A stretch of DNA of 64,000 bases. Source: Marinobacterium sediminicola. Lineage in GTDB: Bacteria; Pseudomonadota; Gammaproteobacteria; Pseudomonadales; Balneatricaceae. The stretch is taken from assembly GCF_022343685.1 (NCBI RefSeq), contig NZ_CP092123.1:2852001-2916000 (forward strand), written 5' to 3'. The position numbers and the translations under genes are program-made. A model generated the notes under the pieces. It ran no database searches. It was not told the DNA's origin and saw only the letters and a program-made list of their open reading frames with translations. The stretch's first letter is position 1; the number at the start of each line of letters is the position of its first letter. Of the stretch, positions 51,918 to 62,004 are shown piece by piece.

Positions 51918-53426
51918 TCAAACCGCCTTGTGGGCGATGATATCTTTCCACTTGGCCGGGCCGGTGGTGTGAACAGACTCACCGGAAGTATCGACGGCCA
52001 CGGTGACCGGCATATCCTTCACTTCAAATTCGTAGATCGCTTCCATACCCAGTTCCGGGAAGGCAATAACGTCAGCATGAGTGATCGCCTTGGATACCAG
52101 GTAAGCTGCACCGCCCACTGCCATCAGGTAGACCGCCTGATTGTCCTTGATCGCGTCGATGGCAATCGGACCACGCTCGGACTTGCCGATCATGCCCAGC
52201 AGGCCTGTGCTTTCCAGGATCTGGCGAGTGAACTTGTCCATACGGGTAGAGGTGGTCGGACCCGCCGGACCTACCACTTCATCACGGACGGGATCGACCG
52301 GACCCACGTAGTAGATGAAGCGGCCTTTCAGATCGACCGGCAGCTCTTCACCGTTGTTCAGCATTTCGACCATGCGCTTGTGCGCAGCGTCGCGACCGGT
52401 CAGCATCTTGCCGTTCAGCAGGATGGTCTCACCGACCTTCCACTCTTTCACCGCTTCCGGGGTAATTTCGTCCAGGTTCACTCGACGGGTGTTGGCACCG
52501 ACCTCGAAGGTCACTTCCGGCCAGTCATCCAGGCTCGGCGGCGTCAGTACAGCCGGACCGTTGCCGTTCAGGGTGAAGTGGGTGTGACGGGTGGCGGCAC
52601 AGTTCGGGATCATGCACACCGGCAGAGACGCCGCGTGAGTCGGGTAGTCCTTGATTTTAACGTCCAGGATGGTGGTCAGACCGCCCAGACCCTGAGCCCC
52701 GATACCCAGCGCGTTGACCGCGTCCATGATCTCCAGACGCAGCTCTTCAACACGGTTCTGAGGACCGCGCTCACGCAGCTCGTGGATGTCGATCGGATCC
52801 ATCAGGGACTCTTTCGCCATCACGGCCGCCTTCTCGGCGGTACCGCCGATACCGATACCCAGCATGCCCGGCGGACACCAGCCGGCACCCATGGTCGGCA
52901 CGGTCTTGACGATCCAGTCCACAATGCTGTCGGACGGGTTGAGCATCGCCATCTTGGACTTGTTCTCGGAACCACCGCCTTTGGCCGCCACATGGACTTC
53001 CACTTCGTCGCCTTCGACGATCTCGTAGTGGATGACCGCCGGAGTGTTGTCCTTGGTGTTCTGACGCTTGCCGGCCGGGTCCGCCAGGATGGAGGCACGC
53101 AGCACATTGTCCGGGTTCATATAGGCGCGACGCACGCCTTCATTGACCATGTCGGTCACGGACATCTTGGCATCCCACTGCACGTTCATGCCGACTTTCA
53201 GGAATACGGTTACGATACCTGTATCCTGACAGATCGGACGGTGGCCTTCGGCACACATGCGGGAGTTGATCAGGATCTGCGCCATGGCGTCTTTCGCCGC
53301 CGGGTTTTCCTCTTTCAGATAGGCTTCATGCACACCCTGCACGAAGTCGATCGGGTGGTAGTAGGAAATGAACTGCAGCGCATCGGCGATGCTGCTGATG
53401 AAATCATCCTGGCGAATAACGCTCAT
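51918..53426 (-). CDS. fumA: class I (iron-sulfur) fumarate hydratase
   Basis: 502 aa, the fused two-domain class I type. ICQDTGIVTVFLKVG and GAGWCPPGMLGIGIGGTAEKA carry cluster-ligand Cys residues; CMIPNCAATRHTHF the third; the beta domain starts near 325 and ends GESVHTTGPAKWKDII. TCA-cycle enzyme sensitive to oxygen and iron shortage. ATG 53426 follows TTGGAGAG; upstream open frame lacks a start signal. Confidence 0.95.
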   Translation of the reverse strand: MSVIRQDDFISSIADALQFISYYHPIDFVQGVHEAYLKEENPAAKDAMAQILINSRMCAEGHRPICQDTGIVTVFLKVGMNVQWDAKMSVTDMVNEGVRRAYMNPDNVLRASILADPAGKRQNTKDNTPAVIHYEIVEGDEVEVHVAAKGGGSENKSKMAMLNPSDSIVDWIVKTVPTMGAGWCPPGMLGIGIGGTAEKAAVMAKESLMDPIDIHELRERGPQNRVEELRLEIMDAVNALGIGAQGLGGLTTILDVKIKDYPTHAASLPVCMIPNCAATRHTHFTLNGNGPAVLTPPSLDDWPEVTFEVGANTRRVNLDEITPEAVKEWKVGETILLNGKMLTGRDAAHKRMVEMLNNGEELPVDLKGRFIYYVGPVDPVRDEVVGPAGPTTSTRMDKFTRQILESTGLLGMIGKSERGPIAIDAIKDNQAVYLMAVGGAAYLVSKAITHADVIAFPELGMEAIYEFEVKDMPVTVAVDTSGESVHTTGPAKWKDIIAHKAV

Positions 53427-53559
53427 TGACGACTCTCCAATCTGGCTTGGTTTGTGTTCATGCGGTCGGAGGCGCCCCGGTTGGGCACGTCCGAGCACTG
53501 GCAGAATCTGGTGCCGCATTATACATCAATTTGGCAATGCGACTTCTCAGGTATTGGTA

Positions 53560-54453
53560 TTAGACAGACAATGGCCAGGGATCGGCCAGAGCCACACAGA
53601 AAAGCACACCGAACCCCAACAGCAGTCGTGCAGTGGCTGGCGTCAGCGGCCCTCTTTGCCCGGCAGGCGCTTGCAGCAGGCCTACCGGCTTGAGTGCCAG
53701 CGGCAGGCTCAACAACAGCCAGAAGGCTCCCGGTAACAGTCCAAGCGCCATCAACAGCGCCACCACCAGATAGGCGGCAGCCATCAGGCCGAAGTAAATT
53801 CTCACTGCAGGCTGGTAGCCAATCTTCACCGCCAGTGTCTGCAGACCGTCACGACGGTCGGTCTCGTAGTCACGCAACTCGTTGCTCAGCAACAGCAGTG
53901 ACACCAGCAGGCTGACCGGCAGGGTATGCAGTGCCAGTGCAAGACTTATGGACGCCCCCAATGCCACAGCGCTGCCGGCGATCATCAAAACCCCCATCAG
54001 CCAGAACACCAGAATCACGCCCAACCCGCGGTTTTTATAATTGATCGGGCTCACGGTGTAGCCCAGGGCACCAATCAGCCCGAGCAGGCACAGCAGCAAA
54101 AAGCCCAGGCCCCGCTCAATGACGAAATGAAAGCCGATGGCCGCTGCCAGCAAAAAGCAAAGCATGCCAACACGAAAGTTGCGGCGAATGGCCTCGATCC
54201 GGCGTCCATCCTGCGACTGCTGTCTCAGCAGTTTGATATCGGCATGATCATTGATCAGGTTGACACCGGCCTGTAACAGCACTCCGCCAATCAACACCAT
54301 CACCGCTTCGACTGGGTCGATCCATTGCTGCTGCGCGGCCAGCAGAATCCCGATCAGACAGGTCACCAGCGCGACCGGAAAGGAGAAAGGCCTCAAGGCA
54401 CGGAAGAAGGCATATTTGCCAAGATCCTGAGGGGCCGTGTACGACATGCTCAT
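53560..54453 (-). CDS. UbiA family prenyltransferase (MenA-like)
   Basis: 297 aa with eight to nine membrane segments. Two Asp-rich motifs, NLINDHADI near residue 66 and NELRDYETDRRDG near 190, bind prenyl diphosphate through Mg2+. The overall pattern is nearest to 1,4-dihydroxy-2-naphthoate prenyltransferase (MenA), but no other men genes are in the window, so another aromatic acceptor cannot be excluded. Inner membrane. It lies between fumarase and trhP with its own start ATGAGCATG at 54453. Confidence 0.8.
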   Translation of the reverse strand: MSMSYTAPQDLGKYAFFRALRPFSFPVALVTCLIGILLAAQQQWIDPVEAVMVLIGGVLLQAGVNLINDHADIKLLRQQSQDGRRIEAIRRNFRVGMLCFLLAAAIGFHFVIERGLGFLLLCLLGLIGALGYTVSPINYKNRGLGVILVFWLMGVLMIAGSAVALGASISLALALHTLPVSLLVSLLLLSNELRDYETDRRDGLQTLAVKIGYQPAVRIYFGLMAAAYLVVALLMALGLLPGAFWLLLSLPLALKPVGLLQAPAGQRGPLTPATARLLLGFGVLFCVALADPWPLSV

Positions 54454-54483
54454 TGCCTCTATCCAGTATCATCCATCAGGAAT

Positions 54484-54508
54484 AAAAAGAGGGAGCCAGG
54501 CTCCCTCA
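54484..54508 (-). terminator. intrinsic terminator of trhP
   Basis: Minus strand: GAGGGAGCC-T-GGCTCCCTCTTTTTATT, a nine-base stem with a T tract, 16 bases after the trhP stop. Confidence 0.9.
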
Positions 54509-54524
54509 CTGTCCGACGGCAGCC

Positions 54525-55898
54525 TCAGCCCCGTTCGGGTGCATTGGGCAGGTCGCGCATCAACAGCGCATAGGTCATATCGGTATCGAAGTCGACCGGA
54601 ACGCTGACTCGATGACCGGAGCCTGGCGCCACTTCTGTATGCTGGCCTTTCTTGTTCAGCATTTCCTGGAGCTTGAAGCGCTTGTTCCCGGCCGGCGTCA
54701 TCAATTCCAGAGTGTCACCCAGCTCGAAGCGGTTCTTGACGTCGATTTCGATGAAGCCCTTCTGCGCATCATGGCCGACGATTTCCCCCACAAACTGCTG
54801 ATGAACACCAACGGAACTGCCGGTTTCATAGTTCTGGTACTCATCATGCACATGGCGACGGTAGAAGCCCTCGGTATAACCGCGGTTGGCCAGGTTTTCC
54901 AGCACATCCATCAGGTTCATATCGAAAGGTTTGCCAGCGACGGCATCGTCGATTGCCTGGCGATAAGCCTGAGCGGTGCGAGCAACATAATAATGGGACT
55001 TGGTACGCCCTTCGATCTTGAGCGAATCGATCCCCATCTCGGCCAGTTTATGCACGTGCTGGATCGCACGCAGGTCCTTGGAGTTCATGATATAGGTGCC
55101 GTGCTCATCCTCGAACGCCGGCATATATTCGCCGGGACGCGTCTCCTCCTGCAGCAGGAAGATCTTGTCGCTCGGCTTGCCTTCACCCAGGGCAGGCTGT
55201 TCGCCAGCCGCCGCCTCGGCAGGATCAAACGACTGCACCGGCGCTTGTACCGGCACTACATCACCGGACTCGTCTTCCTTCGCCTCATGAGCATCGTACT
55301 TCCAGCGGCAAGCGTTGGTACAGGTACCCTGGTTCGGATCACGGTGATTGATGTACCCGGAGAGCAGGCAGCGGCCGGAGTATGCGATGCACAGCGAGCC
55401 GTGCACAAATACTTCCAGCTCGATCTCCGGACACTGCTGGCGAATCTCGGCCACTTCATCCAGCGACAGTTCACGGGAGAGGATGATGCGTTCGATACCG
55501 GCGCGGTGCCAGAACTTCACCGATGCCCAGTTCATGGTGTTGGACTGTACAGACAGATGGATCGGCAGATCCGGGTACTTGTCCTTGACCATCATGATCA
55601 GACCGGGATCGGACATGATCAAAGCATCCGGCCCCATGGCAATTACCGGGTCCAGATCCTTCATGTAGGTCTTGAGCTTGGAGTTGTGCGGCAGGATGTT
55701 GCTCGCCACGAAAAACTTCTTGCCCAGCTCATGGGCGATGCGAATGCCTTCGGCCAGATTGTCGTGGGTGAAATCGTTATTGCGCACCCGCAGGCTGTAG
55801 CGCGGCTGACCCGCGTAAACCGCATCCGCCCCATAGGCGAAAGCGTACTTCATGTTTTTCAGCGTCCCGGCCGGGGACAGCAATTCTGGTGTTCGCAT
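54525..55898 (-). CDS. trhP: tRNA 5-hydroxyuridine synthesis protein TrhP (YegQ, U32 family)
   Basis: 457 aa. Begins RTPELLSPAGTLKNMKYAFAYGADAVY, split here by the family TIM-barrel start; the U32 signature EVFVHGSLCIAYSGRCLLSGY is at about 165-185 and Cys residues in GTCTNACRWKYD may ligate a cluster. TrhP introduces the 5-hydroxyuridine precursor at tRNA position 34, using prephenate-derived chemistry. A charged insert (about 205-245, ESGDVVPVQAPVQS) is longer than in E. coli. No adjacent dusA or trhO. Confidence 0.92.
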   Translation of the reverse strand: MRTPELLSPAGTLKNMKYAFAYGADAVYAGQPRYSLRVRNNDFTHDNLAEGIRIAHELGKKFFVASNILPHNSKLKTYMKDLDPVIAMGPDALIMSDPGLIMMVKDKYPDLPIHLSVQSNTMNWASVKFWHRAGIERIILSRELSLDEVAEIRQQCPEIELEVFVHGSLCIAYSGRCLLSGYINHRDPNQGTCTNACRWKYDAHEAKEDESGDVVPVQAPVQSFDPAEAAAGEQPALGEGKPSDKIFLLQEETRPGEYMPAFEDEHGTYIMNSKDLRAIQHVHKLAEMGIDSLKIEGRTKSHYYVARTAQAYRQAIDDAVAGKPFDMNLMDVLENLANRGYTEGFYRRHVHDEYQNYETGSSVGVHQQFVGEIVGHDAQKGFIEIDVKNRFELGDTLELMTPAGNKRFKLQEMLNKKGQHTEVAPGSGHRVSVPVDFDTDMTYALLMRDLPNAPERG

Positions 55899-55946
55899 AG
55901 AATCTGTAACTACTTGAGGTTAACGGGCCTGAGTCCGGACACGGGC

Positions 55947-56504
55947 TCAGGCAGACAGGTGGACTTCAAACAGTGGCGTATAGATGGAACCACGCTCCCC
56001 GGGGCGGCTCTGGAACAGCACGACCGAGTCTGCCGGCGTGATCAGTCCAGGCTGAGGCCAATGTTCGGGAGCCTCGAAGCGGTTCTTGGCCGGCAGGCGT
56101 GCCAGCGTCACATGGGGCATGAAGTCGCGCTCATCATATCGGATTCCGGCTTTTTTGGCGATATTGACCATACGATCATGCAGGGCATAGAGCTGTTCAT
56201 GATCGCTGATCAGCGCAGCCAGAACCCCCAGCCGCGGATTGGCCTTGTAATAGCCCAGCTGATCCAGAGGCACCATGAAGCCGGACTGTTCCGCCAGTGC
56301 CTCACGGGTCAAATGCTCCAGCTCGGTCACCTGATCCAGACTGATGTTGCCGAGAAAGCAGAGCGTCAAATGGTAGTTGGATGAGTCCACCCAATGAGCA
56401 TCCAGCCCGCGGTCATATTCACACAGCGTATCAGCACAGTCAGACAAAGGCCGCGCGATACGCTCTGGAATCGGCAATGCAAAAAATGTTCTGATCTTGT
56501 TCAT
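55947..56504 (-). CDS. thpR: RNA 2',3'-cyclic phosphodiesterase (2'-5' RNA ligase family)
   Basis: 185 aa. Two HxTx motifs, NYHLTLCFLG near residue 45 and MPHVTLARLP near 130, form the 2H active site. RTFFALPIPERI is the standard N-terminus. Hydrolyses 2',3'-cyclic ends; ligase activity in vitro. Lies 48 bases before trhP in the same direction, 32 bases after the GST gene. Confidence 0.93.
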   Translation of the reverse strand: MNKIRTFFALPIPERIARPLSDCADTLCEYDRGLDAHWVDSSNYHLTLCFLGNISLDQVTELEHLTREALAEQSGFMVPLDQLGYYKANPRLGVLAALISDHEQLYALHDRMVNIAKKAGIRYDERDFMPHVTLARLPAKNRFEAPEHWPQPGLITPADSVVLFQSRPGERGSIYTPLFEVHLSA

Positions 56505-56536
56505 AACAGACGCCTGTCTTCATGCGACAGGCTGCT

Positions 56537-57151
56537 TCATCCTTTTGCTTTAGCCATCAGACGTTTTTGTGCCGGATGCGACAGCACTGACTTGATCCAG
56601 CGATGTACTTCGGGATAGACACTGTAGTCGAACCCTGCCAGTTTCGGCCAGCTCAGCACCATGGCGCCATGAATATCCGCAATGGTGAAATGATTCCCAC
56701 TGATCCACTCACGCCCCGTCAACTGTTGCTCCAGCAGCGGCAGGAAGCGGTTCAACTCGGCGCTGGCACGGTCGAGAACAGCCTGATCGGGCTCACCCTG
56801 GCTGAACTTGAACTGGATCAGCATATCCAGTGCCGGCACTTCCATCTGGTTACTGATATACAGAGACCAGCGCAGGATATCCGCCTCGGCGGCAGGGGTT
56901 TCAGCCCACAGGCGTCCATTGCCGTACTGGCGCGCCAGATAGTAAAGGATGGCCTGGGTCTCGAACAGCACCAGGTCACCGTCCACCAGTGTCGGAATCT
57001 TACCGGTCGGGTTCAATGCCCGATATTCTTCTGACCGCGTCTGCTCGCTGCGCGGCAGCATGTCGACCGCTTCATACTCAAGCCCCAACTCCTCCAGCGC
57101 CAGCATAACCATACCGGCACGGGAAAACACACTGCCATATACCTTGATCAT
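56537..57151 (-). CDS. glutathione S-transferase family protein
   Basis: 204 aa cytosolic GST. Thioredoxin-like N-domain (1-80) with the cis-Pro in GKIPTLVDGDLVLFETQAIL, and an all-helical C-domain ending HRWIKSVLSHPAQKRLMAK. The residue at the catalytic place is Ser (VFSRAG) rather than Cys, so it is more like theta/zeta-type enzymes than beta class. Substrate unknown. Same strand as thpR. Confidence 0.9.
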   Translation of the reverse strand: MIKVYGSVFSRAGMVMLALEELGLEYEAVDMLPRSEQTRSEEYRALNPTGKIPTLVDGDLVLFETQAILYYLARQYGNGRLWAETPAAEADILRWSLYISNQMEVPALDMLIQFKFSQGEPDQAVLDRASAELNRFLPLLEQQLTGREWISGNHFTIADIHGAMVLSWPKLAGFDYSVYPEVHRWIKSVLSHPAQKRLMAKAKG

Positions 57152-57172
57152 TGTTGATTCTCCATGGAGGTT

Positions 57173-58024
57173 TCAGCCTTGCTCCAAACGCAGCTGCAAG
57201 CTGTTCAATTGCTGACGAATGCGTAACAGATCCTGACTCAACTGTCGGCGGGTTCCGTCGATCGCCTTGATCGCCTGTTCATTTTGACGAATACGCTGTG
57301 CCAGCTGGGCAGAGACATCCGACCCACCCGCCAGCTCCGTCAGCTGATCGGTGAGCTGCTTTTGTACTCTGAGGCGCCCTTCGCTTTCCAGTCTCAAACC
57401 TTGCTCAAGCGTGTCCATTTGTTTTTCGGCTGCCGCCAGACGTACCTGCAAGGCCTCTTTTTGGGCTACCAGCTCAGCCTTGAGTGAACCGGCCTGTGCC
57501 AGTGCATCGCTCGCTTTGGCAGCCTCCTTGCCCAGAGTTACCAGCGTTTTTTCCGCTTCAGCCATCTGAGTCTGCAGCTGTTTCAGCTGCACCGCAAGCT
57601 GCTCAAGTTGAGGCTTGTTGCGCTGATAGGCGATGGTCCAAAGCTTGGCGATTTCCGAATCGAAATGCGTGAACCGCTCTTTCATGCGAGCGTCTACATC
57701 CTGCAAACGCTGCTGCAGCGTCTGGCCGGACTGCTCCGCACTGTCGGAAGTGACCTCCAGCAAGGCTTCAAGCGACTCGACTCTTGACTGCGCCTGTCCC
57801 AACTGCGCCTGCAACTGCTGCAGCTGTTCCTGCTGCTGCATCAGGGTGTAGCCCAGATAGCCACCTCCGGCCACCAATAGCAGCAGAATGACCGTGATCA
57901 GGAGACCACCACTCCCTTTGTCCTGACTGGCTTGCGGTACACGCCCCGCATGACGCGGCGCCGGCTCAACGACCAGGGATTCCAACCCTTCCGGGTTCAG
58001 GCCCGGCTCCTTACGCTCACTCAT
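57173..58024 (-). CDS. single-pass membrane protein with long coiled coil, unknown function
   Basis: 283 aa. Cytosolic N-tail of about 38 residues, one membrane helix (LLITVILLLLVAGGGYLGYT, about 41-60) and a periplasmic coiled coil over nearly all the rest (LQQLQAQLGQAQSRVESLEALL and similar). No catalytic motif. It resembles envelope-spanning scaffolds in shape only. Starts 112 bases after groL ends, with a terminator between, so it is a separate unit upstream of the GST gene. Confidence 0.75.
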   Translation of the reverse strand: MSERKEPGLNPEGLESLVVEPAPRHAGRVPQASQDKGSGGLLITVILLLLVAGGGYLGYTLMQQQEQLQQLQAQLGQAQSRVESLEALLEVTSDSAEQSGQTLQQRLQDVDARMKERFTHFDSEIAKLWTIAYQRNKPQLEQLAVQLKQLQTQMAEAEKTLVTLGKEAAKASDALAQAGSLKAELVAQKEALQVRLAAAEKQMDTLEQGLRLESEGRLRVQKQLTDQLTELAGGSDVSAQLAQRIRQNEQAIKAIDGTRRQLSQDLLRIRQQLNSLQLRLEQG

Positions 58025-58083
58025 CGATGTTCATTCTTTGCTGTCCAACAGGCGCTCAACCCTAGCAGGTTTGCCAAAAACGA

Positions 58084-58108
58084 AAAAGCCCCGCTGTGGC
58101 GGGGCTTG
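58084..58108 (-). terminator. intrinsic terminator of groES-groEL
   Basis: Minus strand: AAGCCCCGC-CACA-GCGGGGCTTTTTCG, nine-base stem with a T tract, 28 bases after the groL stop. Confidence 0.92.
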
Positions 58109-58135
58109 GTATCGATCAGGGGATCGGGGGCATGA

Positions 58136-59788
<1,653 letters not shown>

Positions 59789-59848
59789 CTAGTCCTGTAT
59801 CTGTAATCGAGTTAAAAAGTTGACGATTTAAGCGACGCGAAGCTGATA

Positions 59849-60142
59849 TCAGTCTTCCAGGACGCCGTAGATCTCACTTTCCTGCATGATCAGCAGTTCA
59901 TCGCCGTCGATCTTGACGGTATTAGAACCGGCATATTGGCCGAAGAGGACCTTATCACCCACTTTTACGGACGGTGCCTGAACATCACCGTTGTTCAGTG
60001 TACGACCCGGGCCGACTGCCACGACTTCGCCACGGTTAGGCTTCTCAGCTGCAGAGCCCGGCAGGACGATACCGCCAGCCGTAGTGGTCTCTTCTTCGCT
60101 GCGACGAACTACAACACGGTCGTGAAGTGGACGAATTTTCAT
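59849..60142 (-). CDS. groES: co-chaperonin GroES
   Basis: 97 aa. [14 protein letters not shown] start and the mobile-loop segment [20 protein letters not shown]. The open frame extends upstream to 60202, but ATG 60142 is right because AGGAGAA sits 12-16 bases before it and it matches the family. First gene of the groESL operon. Confidence 0.98.
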   Translation of the reverse strand: MKIRPLHDRVVVRRSEEETTTAGGIVLPGSAAEKPNRGEVVAVGPGRTLNNGDVQAPSVKVGDKVLFGQYAGSNTVKIDGDELLIMQESEIYGVLED

Positions 60143-60192
60143 CTGGTTGTTCTCCTGGTATCTAGGATCCAATGCGATGTTGTTGTTAATAG

Positions 60193-60207
60193 GGGCATTC
60201 AATGCCC
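60193..60207. repeat. perfect palindrome in the groESL leader
   Basis: GGGCATT-C-AATGCCC, seven-base arms around one base, inside the transcribed leader about 10 bases after the predicted start. As RNA it could form GGGCA-UUCAA-UGCCC. It is not the CIRCE element (TTAGCACTC-N9-GAGTGCTAA). Confidence 0.7.
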
Positions 60208-60224
60208 AAAAACGATTTGCATCT

Positions 60225-60254
60225 TAAATGGGGGAAGGCCAACAGGTTTTCAAT
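60225..60254 (-). promoter_or_regulatory. sigma-32 promoter of groESL
   Basis: Minus strand: ATTGAAA, 14 bases, then CCCCATTTA, a close match to the heat-shock consensus CTTGAAA-N12-14-CCCCATnT. Start site expected near 60217, giving a leader of about 75 bases. Confidence 0.85.
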
Positions 60255-60349
60255 ACCCGGACAACAATTTTTTTTCGGTCAACGGCACCCCATTCTGATG
60301 ACACAGAGATGAGGGCCATCGATGAGATTTCAAGCACGGTGGATAAAAT

Positions 60350-60823
60350 TCAGTCCCGGCGCGTGTATTCACCGTCGATCACATCGCCGTCACGTGGTGG
60401 CACCTGGTCGGCATGTGGTTCTGAATGATAGTCCTGTTGAAAATGAGTTTGAGTTGTGTGACTGGCCGCAATGACGGTAAAGCGGCTGAGCAACGCCTTG
60501 ACGACCCGCCTGCGTATACCGGGTATCAGACAACTGAAGCCTATAACGTCGGTGACAAAACCCGGCGTCACCAGCAGCGCCCCCCCTACGGCCAGCACGA
60601 TGCCTTCGACCATTTCCTGCCCCGGCATCTCGCCATCATTCATCCGCTGCTGGGCTCGTGCCAGAGTCGACAGGCTCTGATGACGCAACATGTTGACGCC
60701 GATGAACGCAGACAGCAACACCAGCCCCACGGTGTACCAGGCGCCAATCGCCTGCCCAACCTGAATCAGTATGGTGATTTCGACTATCGGGATGATGATG
60801 AACAGCAGAAAGAGGAAGCGCAT
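60350..60823 (-). CDS. fxsA: FxsA family membrane protein
   Basis: 157 aa. Two or three N-terminal membrane helices (FLFLLFIIIPIVEITILIQV; TVGLVLLSAFIGVNMLR) then GGALLVTPGFVTDVIGF, the family signature, and a polar cytosolic tail. E. coli FxsA suppresses F-plasmid exclusion of phage T7 by binding PifA; its normal role is unknown. Its location directly upstream of groES is common in gammaproteobacteria. Confidence 0.93.
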   Translation of the reverse strand: MRFLFLLFIIIPIVEITILIQVGQAIGAWYTVGLVLLSAFIGVNMLRHQSLSTLARAQQRMNDGEMPGQEMVEGIVLAVGGALLVTPGFVTDVIGFSCLIPGIRRRVVKALLSRFTVIAASHTTQTHFQQDYHSEPHADQVPPRDGDVIDGEYTRRD

Positions 60824-61124
60824 GAGGTCTCTCGCGTTGTTGTGCGTGGATTCTAGCCTTGGATTCTTCCATTTTTGTTCGGTTCAACCAAGCCATAACC
60901 GTCAAGGAATGGCGCCAAAATCATAAGGGAAAACCCTTAACAAACAATAAATTAGGCACACAAATACGTCCATTTTGGCCATGCAAATTTTCAGATTTTC
61001 ACCATTTTTAGTGACTTTTTTGTGACATATATAGACTTTTTGGACGATGACGATTAGATTGTTGCAGTGCAATATATTGCGCTGCACAATAATAAAATCT
61101 CCATTCAGCAGAGGTATTCCCCCG
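60824..61124. other. AT-rich divergent intergenic region
   Basis: About 300 bases, markedly AT-rich from 60920 to 61060, between divergent fxsA and the SDR gene. It holds the palindrome at 61062-61089 and TATATA at 61027-61032; no gene is supported. Confidence 0.5.
61062..61089. promoter_or_regulatory. long palindrome upstream of the SDR gene (PhaR-like pattern)
   Basis: Core CAG-t-GCAATATATTGC-g-CTG (61065-61084) within TTGCAGTGCAATATATTGCGCTGCACAA. A 12-base perfect centre with TGC/GCA repeats on each side. This TGCA-rich style resembles sites of the polyhydroxyalkanoate regulator PhaR; the regulator is unidentified here. It lies 36 bases before the SDR start. Confidence 0.5.
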
Positions 61125-61886
61125 ATGGAACTCAAAGATAAAGTCGTAGTGGTAACTGGTGGTGGCCGTGGTCTGGGTCGTGCAATGGCACTGGAACTGG
61201 CAGCAAAAGGCGCCAAGCTTGCACTGGTGGACCTGAGCCAACCGGATCTGGATGAAACCGCAGGCCTGTGCATGGAGCAGGGCGTTGAAGCTCGCACCTA
61301 CATCGCCAACGTTGCGGATGAAGCCCAGGTTGAGCAGCTGTTCACCGATATCGCTCGAGACTTCAGCGCAATCAACGGTTTGGTCAACAACGCCGGTATC
61401 ACCCGGGATGGTCTTTTCCTGAAGGTCAAAGACGGCCAGGTCGTGGGCAAAATGTCCATGGAACAGTGGAACCAGGTTATTGATGTCAACCTGACCGGCA
61501 CTTTCCTCTGCGCCCGCGAAGCCGCAGCCAAAATGATCGAAACCGGCTCCGAAGGTTGCATCATCAACATTTCTTCCGTCTCCCGCTCCGGCAATATGGG
61601 TCAGACCAACTACACCGCCACCAAGGCCGGGGTTGAAGCCATGGCAGTCACTTGGGCGAAGGAACTGGCTCGCTACGGCATTCGTGCCGCCTCTATCGCT
61701 CCGGGCTATATCGGTACCGAGATGGTGATGAGCATGAAGCCTGAAGCACTGGAGAAGATTGCAGCCGGCATCCCGGCCAAGCGCCTCGGCAAGCCAGAAG
61801 AGATTGCCCGGACTGTTTCTTTCATCCTCGAGAACGACTACGTCAACGGTCGCTGCATCGAGGTGGACGGCGCCCTGCGTATCTGA
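61125..61886 (+). CDS. SDR family reductase (FabG/PhaB-like)
   Basis: 253 aa classical short-chain dehydrogenase. NAD(P) motif TGGGRGLG near residue 12, NNAGITRD near 88, catalytic Ser in INISSVSRSG (about 148) and YTATKAG (about 161-167). The NAGITRD, GQTNYTATKAG and IPAKRLGKPEEIA segments are shared by 3-oxoacyl-ACP reductases and acetoacetyl-CoA reductases. Substrate undecided. AGAGG 12 bases before ATG 61125. Separate from the following transporter gene by 118 bases. Confidence 0.88.
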   Translation: MELKDKVVVVTGGGRGLGRAMALELAAKGAKLALVDLSQPDLDETAGLCMEQGVEARTYIANVADEAQVEQLFTDIARDFSAINGLVNNAGITRDGLFLKVKDGQVVGKMSMEQWNQVIDVNLTGTFLCAREAAAKMIETGSEGCIINISSVSRSGNMGQTNYTATKAGVEAMAVTWAKELARYGIRAASIAPGYIGTEMVMSMKPEALEKIAAGIPAKRLGKPEEIARTVSFILENDYVNGRCIEVDGALRI

Positions 61887-62004
61887 CGCTCTTTTCGCGC
61901 TACGGCCGTTTTCCTGCACGGCCGTAGCCTTATAAGGCAATTAAGCCGACGGTCGGTTCGCTTTGGTATACTGATCGCCTTTCACCTGCAGGGAATTGCC
62001 CGGA

